A stretch of 64,000 nt of DNA, taken from the IMG/VR virus record IMGVR_UViG_3300027509_000001, positions 64,001 through 128,000 of that record; one strand, 5' to 3'. Shown one piece after another: positions 6,736-13,971 of this stretch (positions are counted from its first letter, which is position 1; each line of letters begins with the position of its first letter). Under the pieces are notes generated by a model, which saw nothing but the letters and a program-made list of their open reading frames with translations, was not told where the DNA came from and did no database searches. Source of the stretch: a virus. The translations under genes were made by a program, and so were the position numbers.

Positions 6736-8592
6736 TCAAACCCCTCTTAAATTATCGTATGCGATTATATGAGGCCTGCCTGTAAAATTATATCCTTCTC
6801 GAATACACATCTCAATAGTTGCTGGATATGTAAACAATAAAGATTGTCTATTATCTCCGGCCGGCATGACGTATGTTTTACTTTTTGGAATATTAAACTC
6901 TACCCTAAAGTCTTCTATTTCCTTTAATGCCTGTTCGCTTCCATCCCAGACTGGCTTGTAATGATAATCCTTAGATTGATAACCAGATATATTATGAAGA
7001 ATTGCTTCTTTATTCAACCGATATTTATTATGTTGTTTAATCATTTTCTCATCTACAATCTTTCCTTTAGGTGTTTTAATGCCTAACTTTGGTATTGTAT
7101 TTGAAAATTTAGGACTTAAACTATATAATCCTATTCTGCGGTCCAGTTCTAATTTATGGGAGCCTTCACTTTCAATTGTCATTACAATGCTGTTGGCAAT
7201 ACAGAAGTTATTTAATTCATTTACAATTTTCATATGCATTGTAGGCGAACCACCTGTTAGCATCATTTCTTTAATATATGGATATTTTTTGTATTCGTCA
7301 TATACATTCTGAATGCTAAATTTTCCTTTCTCTGGATGAATTGAAGTATACCAAGAATCGCAAAATCCGCCCTTTTCTCCGAACCAACAATTGTGAGAAA
7401 CTATAGATTGATGCCTACCAACTCTAACTAAATAATTATTGTATTCATTACAATGAAAATTATATGATTTATATAAAGACTTAGTTTTAATTCTCTTAAT
7501 AGATTCAATTTTAATACCATTTGTTAAAAATGTATTAACTTTCTTCAAAATAGTTTCATCATCGTGAGCAGCCATATTGATTGCCAAATATTTTGTATTT
7601 GGTAGACTTGATTTGGAATATATTTCATTTAATTCTTTATCATAATCATTCCAATTTGGTCTAAATGTTGAAACTTCTTCGCCTACTTCAATAAATTTAT
7701 TTTCGCCGTGAACCTTGAAATCTGGTACCTTTATTTTTCCCTTGCATTTCAAACTAAATTCTCCATCACCAGTAAACCATATTTGATCGTTCAGTCCTGC
7801 GGCTTTAATAATGTTCCAAAACCTCTTTTCGGGTCCGGACATGCCCTGTCCCATTTTCCATCCTAATCCATACCCGTTTTTATTTCTAGTTGAAATTGCT
7901 TTTTGAACAGTATTTGGGTTGAACATTGGATTATTCGCTTTCATATTGTCGGATATCCTGTCATATTTGTCTTTTATTTCAGTTTCCGATAATAAACCAT
8001 CCGGGTGTAACGTTCCTCTTTTTTCTAATCGTCTTTCATGCGTTAATTCCAATAATCCAGATTCGTCCCCAAAATGTCTCGTATTTGGATGCGAATGCGT
8101 TTTTTTAGCAATATCCGAATTAAACATTGGATTATATTTTCGCATGCGTCGAGAATTTCGCATTTTTCCAGAACAATGTACTAATTCATCAGTTTCTAGT
8201 AAATTTGCAGCCATTTTCCATCCACGAGTTGTAAGTACTGGATGCTCTGGTGTTACATTGAAATGTTGGTGGCCATTTTTTAATTTAACTACTACATATT
8301 CGCTTATGTCATTTATTTCTATGTCATTTATAGTGGTTTCTTGAATAGACGATGATAATTCATCCCAAGCTAAGATTCGATCTCCTACTTTTACATCCCA
8401 CATTTTTATACCTTTACCATTAGCATTAAATACTATTGGGTCCGCCCTGCCAGGAACTTTCACATGGCATCTATGTGTACATCCGGAAGTCCGAACTACG
8501 ATTGTGGGCATTCCTGCGCGGCTTCCTTCTCCCTGTACGGCTGGGTAAATTTCAACTATTGGCTGTATCTTGTTTAAATCCATTTTTTTCAT
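6736..8592 (-). CDS. queE: QueE-like 7-carboxy-7-deazaguanine synthase, interrupted by an intein
   Basis: QueE is a radical-SAM enzyme that turns 6-carboxytetrahydropterin into 7-carboxy-7-deazaguanine. The extein starts VEIYPAVQGEGSRAGMPT, then GCTHR. After the intein comes CWFGEKGGFCDSWYT, then MMLTGGSP (SAM-binding GGxP) and a C-terminal half ending in GYNFTGRPHI. Removing the 360-residue intein leaves 258 residues, close to normal. The spliced cluster reads C-x3-C-x8-C rather than the usual C-x3-C-x2-C. The alternative start is ATG 8583; the first 41 bp overlap the upstream gene. The intein must splice for the enzyme to work, since its +1 Cys is a predicted iron-sulfur ligand. Confidence 0.9.
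   Translation of the reverse strand: MKKMDLNKIQPIVEIYPAVQGEGSRAGMPTIVVRTSGCTHRCHVKVPGRADPIVFNANGKGIKMWDVKVGDRILAWDELSSSIQETTINDIEINDISEYVVVKLKNGHQHFNVTPEHPVLTTRGWKMAANLLETDELVHCSGKMRNSRRMRKYNPMFNSDIAKKTHSHPNTRHFGDESGLLELTHERRLEKRGTLHPDGLLSETEIKDKYDRISDNMKANNPMFNPNTVQKAISTRNKNGYGLGWKMGQGMSGPEKRFWNIIKAAGLNDQIWFTGDGEFSLKCKGKIKVPDFKVHGENKFIEVGEEVSTFRPNWNDYDKELNEIYSKSSLPNTKYLAINMAAHDDETILKKVNTFLTNGIKIESIKRIKTKSLYKSYNFHCNEYNNYLVRVGRHQSIVSHNCWFGEKGGFCDSWYTSIHPEKGKFSIQNVYDEYKKYPYIKEMMLTGGSPTMHMKIVNELNNFCIANSIVMTIESEGSHKLELDRRIGLYSLSPKFSNTIPKLGIKTPKGKIVDEKMIKQHNKYRLNKEAILHNISGYQSKDYHYKPVWDGSEQALKEIEDFRVEFNIPKSKTYVMPAGDNRQSLLFTYPATIEMCIREGYNFTGRPHIIAYDNLRGV
7390..8469 (-). other. intein in QueE with Vsr-like homing endonuclease domain
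   Basis: 360 codons from Cys42 (CHVKVPGR...) to the terminal His-Asn before Cys+1. Block A/B-like features are the splicing Cys1, VKVGDRILAW and VTPEHPVLTT (block B T-x-x-H type). The C-terminal block is NYLVRVGRHQSIVSHN. Between them are two NPMFN repeats (NUMOD3-like DNA-binding motifs) and a PD-(D/E)XK/Vsr-like nuclease region: GPEKRFWNII, then VPDFKV and KFIEVGEE. It therefore looks like a full, mobile intein. It sits just before the second Cys of the radical-SAM cluster. Confidence 0.9.
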
Positions 8593-9187
8593 TTATAAGT
8601 GTCATTAATTTGTCCATAGATTCAGTTGCATTTTTCTTATCGATATTGCAAACTAATTGATCTATTTTTTCTCTTAAAGATAATGATTTACATACATCAT
8701 CAAATGATTCTACTAAATATGCTTGATATTGACTATTGCATTCTTGAGTTTCTTTGTCAAATGCAATAGTAATATTCTTTACCGCAATATATGCAGATGG
8801 TGGTATCATAAAATAAAAATACTTACCAGAAAATGGATTATAACAAATTACACGAAGTACTCCAATTTTTTTGTGACAATGTTTTACAACTGCTTGATAT
8901 CTTGGTACTCTTTCTTTTGTTTTTTTGCCATTTTTAACTCTAAAAAAAGACTTTTTCTGAACAGTAATTGTCTTTACATCTGTATCGTCAACTAAGTCTC
9001 GATAAATACCTTCGGGGCACAAATCAATTCCCGATTTTCTAGATATTGCAACCTCTGCTAAATTTGAGCCTGCTATTAATCCATCTCTAATTAAATCTTC
9101 AATTGTAGGTCCCTCCTTTCCATAGGCCTCTTTTAAGAGGTCCTGTACCAATCTATCGTTATGATGTTGGTCTTTTGCTAAATGCAT
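8552..9187 (-). CDS. hypothetical protein
   Basis: A 211-residue soluble protein. The N terminus is helical (DRLVQDLLKEAYGKEGPTIE). A segment reading SGIDLCPEGIYRDLVDDTD followed by VKTITV resembles the Asp...Asp-x-Lys arrangement of some restriction-type nucleases, but this is weak. A basic stretch (RVKNGKKTKERVPRYQAVVK) follows. The gene overlaps the queE start by 41 bp, so the two are probably translated together. Function unknown. Confidence 0.6.
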   Translation of the reverse strand: MHLAKDQHHNDRLVQDLLKEAYGKEGPTIEDLIRDGLIAGSNLAEVAISRKSGIDLCPEGIYRDLVDDTDVKTITVQKKSFFRVKNGKKTKERVPRYQAVVKHCHKKIGVLRVICYNPFSGKYFYFMIPPSAYIAVKNITIAFDKETQECNSQYQAYLVESFDDVCKSLSLREKIDQLVCNIDKKNATESMDKLMTLINEKNGFKQDTANS

Positions 9188-9207
9188 AAGTTAAGTTATT
9201 TTGTTGG

Positions 9208-9243
9208 AAAAGTTGCTAGGAATCAACCTAAAAAACAACTTTT
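9208..9243 (-). terminator. possible terminator hairpin after the 9275-9766 gene
   Basis: An 8-bp stem (AAAAGTTG/CAACTTTT) encloses a nested TAGG/CCTA stem. It sits in the 87-bp gap just downstream of the gene ending at 9275. Confidence 0.4.
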
Positions 9244-9274
9244 AAAAGAAGACTTTCTCCTCTATGTAATTGAC

Positions 9275-9766
9275 TTAAAAATAAGTTATCTTAGTCTTTT
9301 TATTGCCTTCTACGTGAACAAATGTATTGCCGGATCCAGCTCGGTTTCCTTTTTGGACTTCCAATGCAACTGTTTTTCCGTCAGCCGATGTTCCAAATAT
9401 TGCTAATCCAAATTGCAATTTATTGCTTGCTCTGAAACCATTGCCCAATTGAATTATTGGTAATACATATATGTCTTTCCATTTTACATTTAACCTGCCA
9501 GAAATTGTTGCTAGGTTTTTTGTAGTTCTAGTAGAAAGTATACTTTGAGCCGCTGAATATTTTAGTTTATATCCTTTAGTTGTTTTTGGTCTCGCCGTTG
9601 GTGGAAATGGTATTGTAATAGATGGTAGTGAAGCTTCTAGTTCATCCCTTGCATCGCCGCCATTTTTTAATATTTCGGGAGTATACTTATTTCTAAGTTT
9701 TTGAAGTGCAGAAGTGCTTTCGTATAATCTTTCCTGCTTTACTTCGTTCCAAATTTTCTTGTCCAT
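9275..9766 (-). CDS. hypothetical protein with putative capsid-targeting leader (MDKKIWNEV)
   Basis: A 163-residue protein whose first nine residues, MDKKIWNEV, match the leader shared by the small-protein cluster at 34329-37973 (MNKKIWNEA/V). By analogy with T4 internal proteins, the predicted protease cut is after Glu8. The rest is basic and Pro/Thr-rich, with a beta-rich C-terminal half (LGNGFRASNKLQFGLAIFG, ADGKTVALEVQKGNRAGSG). The AAAAAAGGAATTTAAA sequence before ATG 9766 gives a Shine-Dalgarno-like AAGGA. It is the only such leader seen among the non-structural genes. It may be an internal head protein injected with DNA (inference). Confidence 0.65.
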   Translation of the reverse strand: MDKKIWNEVKQERLYESTSALQKLRNKYTPEILKNGGDARDELEASLPSITIPFPPTARPKTTKGYKLKYSAAQSILSTRTTKNLATISGRLNVKWKDIYVLPIIQLGNGFRASNKLQFGLAIFGTSADGKTVALEVQKGNRAGSGNTFVHVEGNKKTKITYF

Positions 9767-9780
9767 TTTAAATTCCTTTT

Positions 9781-10080
9781 TTAATAAATAGTCGTACTTA
9801 AAACAAGTTCACTATCTAATTGTTGAAGTATTATAGTTTCTATTAGATCGTTAGTAACATCGTTAGTATTTTCAACTTGTCTAAATTTCATCAAACCTTG
9901 TTTAGATAAATAATTGAAAATATCAAATGTTGGATCATTTTCAGATATTAATATTACGCCATTAAGTCCATCTATGGCCTCATCTAATTCTGGATTTGTT
10001 TTTTCTAATACAATCTTGCAGGATTTTAATATAACCGGTTTGTCTACGTCTTTATAACCAAATACTATTGTCGTTTCCAT
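9781..10080 (-). CDS. hypothetical protein
   Basis: A 99-residue acidic protein (METTIVFGYKDVDKPVILKS...) with alternating strands and helices and no known motif. It follows the ribonucleotide reductase genes and has its own promoter-like element at 10104-10132. Confidence 0.55.
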   Translation of the reverse strand: METTIVFGYKDVDKPVILKSCKIVLEKTNPELDEAIDGLNGVILISENDPTFDIFNYLSKQGLMKFRQVENTNDVTNDLIETIILQQLDSELVLSTTIY

Positions 10081-10103
10081 TTAATATTATTTTTAAGTTT
10101 TAA

Positions 10104-10132
10104 CGAATATAAGTAAAATAATTCACTTATCC
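10104..10132 (-). promoter_or_regulatory. promoter-like element GRATAAGTGAA-N10-TATATT
   Basis: On the minus strand GGATAAGTGAA is followed after 10 nt by TATATTCG, 24 nt before ATG 10080. An almost identical element with the same spacing (GAATAAGTGAA, 10 nt, TATATT) stands before the gp32-like gene at 18863-18889. Confidence 0.45.
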
Positions 10133-10143
10133 AAATTTATTTT

Positions 10144-11883
10144 TTAGCCATCACATGCAGAGCATTCCAATAAACTTCTATTAAATATTTGGGCACCATT
10201 AGTACTATGTTGATAATATAAAGTCTTTATCCCTTCTTCATGTGCCAATTTAATTAAATTGTGAATATCATTTGCAGTTGCGTGTGGCGATATCATTAAA
10301 TTTAGGGACTGGCCCTGATCGATAAATTTTTGCCTTTGCGCTGCCAATTTAATTATATCTACTTGCGAAACCTCTTCATATGTTTTAAACACATCCTTTT
10401 CATGCTTCGTCAATTGTGTTATATGCTGAACGCTTCCATTATTTTCTAAAATACTTTGCCATATAGCTCGATGATTTAAATCTTTTTTAGTTAACAATTC
10501 GACTAATAATGGATTTTTATAGGTTGTTTGATTTTTTGCGTTCGCCTTTTCATGGTAATTGCTCTTTATAACCCCAATTCCTTGCGATACGCCGCCCATT
10601 ATTTCCCCTGACGACTTGTTTGGTGCCACGGCCAATCTACTTGTAAAACGCTCTCCATAGCCTTTAAGAATTTCTGGTTCTCCTAGTTCTTTAGCTAGTT
10701 CTTTAGATGCTTTTAAAGATTCTACATCCATTCTTTTAAAAATTTTATGGTTTACTTGATAAGATTCTATCGACCCCCATGAAATCATATTTTTTTGCAA
10801 ATAACTATGAAATCCTAATAAGCCCAAACCTACTGCGCGGTGTTTATTTGCAAAATTCATAGCCTTTTTAAACCCTGGTAAATTTGTGGCTAATTTAATA
10901 TATTCTTCCATTACTGCATCTAACATAATCATTCCCAACCAAACTAAATCTTTTGGCCAATCGTCATAATGCAATGCATTCAAAGATAATAAAGCACATG
11001 CAAATTCAGTGTCCTTGTCACAATACTCTATTACTTCTGTACAGATATTACTGGTGAAGATATGCATGTTGTTGTCTTTATAAACTTGAGCCTTGCCCTT
11101 ATTGCAATTATCTTCAAATAAAATATAAGGAAATCCCTTTTCAGATCTGCGTTTTATTAATTTTGCATATGCCGACATAAGTTTTGTATCGTCAGCAGTC
11201 CATTCATTAGGTGATATCATTTTCAATTCTTCCATTCTTTCCATAACTCCAGCTGGAATTGTAACACCAGTTGTAATATTTTGAATTGAATATCCTATAT
11301 CTTCTTTAGGATCACCGTCCATTCCAATGTTTAAAAAACTATCTATGTCCGCATGAAGTATTGAATTCCAAGCTGTTAAAAACCCACGTCTCATTCCACC
11401 TTGTGACATCTTTGCTATTTTAGAAGCGTAACTTTGGATCCAACTAACTTGACCAGGCGATGTACCAGATTTATCTTTGCCATATTTTTCACCAAGACCT
11501 CTAATAGGTGTAAAATTTTTGGCTGTGCCTGCACCGTTCTTTGCTAACATCGACATTTCATATTCACCATAAGCGATATCGTTCATCGTATCTTCTACCA
11601 CTCCAAAATTACAAGATATTGGCAATCCTTTATTTGTTCCAAAATTACAAGATATTGGCAATCCTTTATTTGTTCCAAAATTACTTAATATTGGAGATGA
11701 AAACGATATTAAATTTCGACTACAATAGTCGTATATTTTATCAGATATTCCCTTTCTTTTTGTTACTGTTTCAAAATGATCTGCTATTTGCCTATACCTC
11801 TGCTCTACAGTTATTTCATTTCCTATATATCCACGAGACAATGTTGTTCGTATATCGTCTGTTACCCAATAAAATTTTTTCAC
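10144..11883 (-). CDS. nrdA: class I ribonucleoside-diphosphate reductase large subunit, with a tandem duplication at the active site
   Basis: NrdA reduces ribonucleotides to deoxyribonucleotides together with NrdB. Active-site elements are visible: the redox Cys in GLPISC, the thiyl-radical region SNICTEVIEY (N-x-C-x-E), the second redox Cys in FACALLS, the radical-transfer tyrosines in KTLYYQ, and a C-terminal CSACDG pair for re-reduction. At 579 residues it is short and lacks an N-terminal ATP cone. The 12-residue block NFGTNKGLPISC occurs twice in tandem, so the redox cysteine appears at both residue 79 and residue 91. The start is GTG 11883. It follows nrdB by 5 nt. Confidence 0.92.
   Translation of the reverse strand: MKKFYWVTDDIRTTLSRGYIGNEITVEQRYRQIADHFETVTKRKGISDKIYDYCSRNLISFSSPILSNFGTNKGLPISCNFGTNKGLPISCNFGVVEDTMNDIAYGEYEMSMLAKNGAGTAKNFTPIRGLGEKYGKDKSGTSPGQVSWIQSYASKIAKMSQGGMRRGFLTAWNSILHADIDSFLNIGMDGDPKEDIGYSIQNITTGVTIPAGVMERMEELKMISPNEWTADDTKLMSAYAKLIKRRSEKGFPYILFEDNCNKGKAQVYKDNNMHIFTSNICTEVIEYCDKDTEFACALLSLNALHYDDWPKDLVWLGMIMLDAVMEEYIKLATNLPGFKKAMNFANKHRAVGLGLLGFHSYLQKNMISWGSIESYQVNHKIFKRMDVESLKASKELAKELGEPEILKGYGERFTSRLAVAPNKSSGEIMGGVSQGIGVIKSNYHEKANAKNQTTYKNPLLVELLTKKDLNHRAIWQSILENNGSVQHITQLTKHEKDVFKTYEEVSQVDIIKLAAQRQKFIDQGQSLNLMISPHATANDIHNLIKLAHEEGIKTLYYQHSTNGAQIFNRSLLECSACDG
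11611..11682. repeat. perfect 36-bp tandem duplication inside nrdA
   Basis: Two identical 36-bp units (11611-11646 and 11647-11682), preceded by a 9-bp partial unit (11602-11610). The unit is a multiple of three and keeps the frame, repeating 12 residues that include the redox-active cysteine. Confidence 0.97.
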
Positions 11884-11888
11884 TTATA

Positions 11889-12887
11889 TTATACCTTTTT
11901 TATGTTAATGTTAAAAACCGCTTCTATACTACAATCTCTTCCAGTTGAATAATCTGACAACCGTTGATCGAAGAAGTCTGCATCCATAGTTGATTTTAAT
12001 TTGATGTCCAAAAATTCTGATTTTTTAAGTAATTTTTCATCTAGGTCATACTCTGGATCGTATCCCATTAAACCTAAACTGTCATTCAATCGCAGTTTTA
12101 AATATTCTGCAATTTCATTCCTTGTCAAGAAATCTAATTCTCCATTCTCAAAAATCCAATCTAGTACTTTCATTTCTGCTCGATATGATTTCCTAATACC
12201 ACGTCTTATCTTTGCTTCCATTTCATCATCAAACCAATCAGGATTTTCTTTTTTTATGATACCAACTAATGTCGCTCCAAATTTACCATGAAGTATTTCT
12301 TCTCTAGCTGTAGAGTCTATTATTCTACTTATTGTTTTTAATGAATTTTTATATTTTGTAAATGACGATATAATTAAAAATTGACTGAAAAGAGATACAT
12401 TCTCCACTAATAAGGTAAATAGTATTAATGACTTAGTAAATTCTTTATTTGATCGAGATGACATTCCACTAATGTATCTCTTAAGATATTTTGTTCTGTC
12501 TGCAATTGCTGGTATATTCATTAACTTAGCAAACTCGCCCTCTAGTCCTAAAAATGATAATAGTTCAGAATATGCAAATGAATGAACCACTTCATTGCCA
12601 GCAAATGTTGATCCTACAAATGCCACCTCTGGTTTAGGCATTCTCATATCTATTCTTCCCCAGAATGTTTTAACTGAATTTTCAACGTGCGATATAGCTA
12701 ACATCGTCTTTTGAATTACCTCCTTCTCAAGATCAGTTAATATTGTTTTAAATTCAAGTTCATCTGCCTTTAAAGAAACCATATGTTCTTCAACAGTCCA
12801 TGGGGTATGTTGTATAGCTTTTGAAAATGGTATAAGCTCTGGATATTCGTATGGCTTTACTGTATCTCTTGGTTCAAATATATTCAT
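11889..12887 (-). CDS. nrdB: class I ribonucleoside-diphosphate reductase small subunit
   Basis: NrdB holds the di-metal centre and the radical that starts catalysis. Ligand motifs are present: Glu in SHVENS, GNEVVHSFAYSE with Glu-x-x-His and a Tyr seven residues after the Glu (the radical tyrosine position), and ARE-EILHGKF for the second Glu-x-x-His. Length 332 residues is normal. AAGGAC lies upstream of ATG 12887. The gene is followed by nrdA after 5 nt and preceded by a terminator hairpin, so nrdBA is its own unit with the downstream accessory genes. Confidence 0.93.
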   Translation of the reverse strand: MNIFEPRDTVKPYEYPELIPFSKAIQHTPWTVEEHMVSLKADELEFKTILTDLEKEVIQKTMLAISHVENSVKTFWGRIDMRMPKPEVAFVGSTFAGNEVVHSFAYSELLSFLGLEGEFAKLMNIPAIADRTKYLKRYISGMSSRSNKEFTKSLILFTLLVENVSLFSQFLIISSFTKYKNSLKTISRIIDSTAREEILHGKFGATLVGIIKKENPDWFDDEMEAKIRRGIRKSYRAEMKVLDWIFENGELDFLTRNEIAEYLKLRLNDSLGLMGYDPEYDLDEKLLKKSEFLDIKLKSTMDADFFDQRLSDYSTGRDCSIEAVFNINIKKV

Positions 12888-12915
12888 AGGTATGTAGTCC
12901 TTAATAATTTACAAA

Positions 12916-12940
12916 AAAAGAGACCTAAATGATCTCTTTT
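12916..12940 (-). terminator. rho-independent terminator (bidirectional look)
   Basis: An 8-bp stem AAAAGAGA/TCTCTTTT with a 9-nt loop, followed on the minus strand by a run of T residues. It lies 28 nt after the stop of the 12968-13528 gene and before nrdB. Confidence 0.75.
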
Positions 12941-12967
12941 AAATTAATTCATTAAAAAATCTTTTTC

Positions 12968-13528
12968 TTATTTAGATTTTTCTGCTTCGATAGCAACTAT
13001 AATGTCAGCTTTAGTGCGATAGTCATCTTCATCGAGACCTAATTTCTTAGCTACATCATTTAGTTCGCTTCGTTTCATTTCGTCTAGTGGCTTTTCGTCA
13101 ACAACTGGAACACTGTCTTCATCAGGTGTTGGGTTATCAACAGTTGGTGGAATGTCGTCTGCTGGAATAGAAGTGTCTGCTGGAGGAATAACATCTATTG
13201 TATCATCGACTAATTCTATTTTCTTATCTGCAATTGCTTCTGCAACAATGGCTTCGTCAACTTGAATAGATTCTACATCGATTGTAGAAATGAATGTTGG
13301 ATTCTTAATGTTTGCCGCATGTAATAATGACATTGCATTATTCATAGATTCTTTAACTCCATATTTTTTAAATGGAATTGTTATTACACTTTTACTTCCA
13401 TCTTCTGCTTCTTCTATTTCGAATTTATTTAATGGGTCCAATTGAGACTTTGCATTTTTCTTTATTCCAAAATATGGGCTATAATAAAATTTATTATTTT
13501 TTAAATTAATCGTTTTTAGTATGTGCAT
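12968..13528 (-). CDS. hypothetical protein with C-terminal SAP/HeH-like helix-extended-helix motif
   Basis: A 186-residue protein. The N terminus (MHILKTINLKNNKFYYSPYF, then DPLNKFE) parallels that of the upstream neighbour (MQVLKIRNLSTGEYYFTRVE, then DPLNKFD), so the two are paralogues over about 40 residues. A Pro/Asp-rich linker follows. The last 35 residues (LDEMKRSELNDVAKKLGLDE, then a KADIIVAIE helix) look like a SAP/HeH/Rho-N DNA- or RNA-binding fold. It ends at a strong terminator. Role unknown; structural or DNA-binding. Confidence 0.6.
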   Translation of the reverse strand: MHILKTINLKNNKFYYSPYFGIKKNAKSQLDPLNKFEIEEAEDGSKSVITIPFKKYGVKESMNNAMSLLHAANIKNPTFISTIDVESIQVDEAIVAEAIADKKIELVDDTIDVIPPADTSIPADDIPPTVDNPTPDEDSVPVVDEKPLDEMKRSELNDVAKKLGLDEDDYRTKADIIVAIEAEKSK

Positions 13529-13943
13529 CTTTTTTTGATTTTGATTTTTGAAATGGTTTTTTTGCTTCTTTAGGGGAAGTTTCTTTTTTTACTGGTTGAG
13601 TTGTTTCTTTTTTTGCTTCTTTAGGGGTAGGTGTAGAAGTTTCTTTTTTAACTTCTGCTTCTTTAGGTTTTTCAGTGACTTTTGCTTTTTGAGCCGTTGG
13701 CGTTGTATCTATGTGCTTTGGGTCTAATTTTGCTGCTAGCCTGGATTTGATTAAAATTGCTGCCGATCTTGGCATGCTCAGATTTCTTCCTATTACAGTT
13801 CTATCCACATTTGACATAGTTCCTCTGCCATTACTAACCAAGGCGTCGAATTTATTTAATGGGTCTCTTTTCCTATCCGAGTCTTCTACTCGAGTAAAAT
13901 AATATTCTCCAGTAGATAAATTTCTGATTTTAAGTACTTGCAT
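13506..13943 (-). CDS. hypothetical protein with Lys/Glu/Pro-rich tail, paralogous N terminus
   Basis: A 145-residue protein. The N-terminal 40 residues are related to those of the next gene downstream (shared DPLNKF motif). The middle mentions GRNLSMPRSAAILIKSRLAA, and the C-terminal half is a low-complexity Lys/Glu/Thr/Pro tail with repeated KEAKKE units, probably unstructured. It overlaps the downstream gene by 23 bp. AAAAAGGAAAATAA before ATG 13943 is a good Shine-Dalgarno match, with TATTTATAAAA further upstream. Function unknown. Confidence 0.6.
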   Translation of the reverse strand: MQVLKIRNLSTGEYYFTRVEDSDRKRDPLNKFDALVSNGRGTMSNVDRTVIGRNLSMPRSAAILIKSRLAAKLDPKHIDTTPTAQKAKVTEKPKEAEVKKETSTPTPKEAKKETTQPVKKETSPKEAKKPFQKSKSKKDAHTKND

Positions 13944-13971
13944 TTATTTTCCTTTTTGTTTTTATAAATAG

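Noticed and set aside
8552-9187. Assigning this gene as QueD because it lies next to queE.
   Set aside because: It lacks the His-x-His zinc site and the Cys/His pattern of QueD, and it is larger than QueD.
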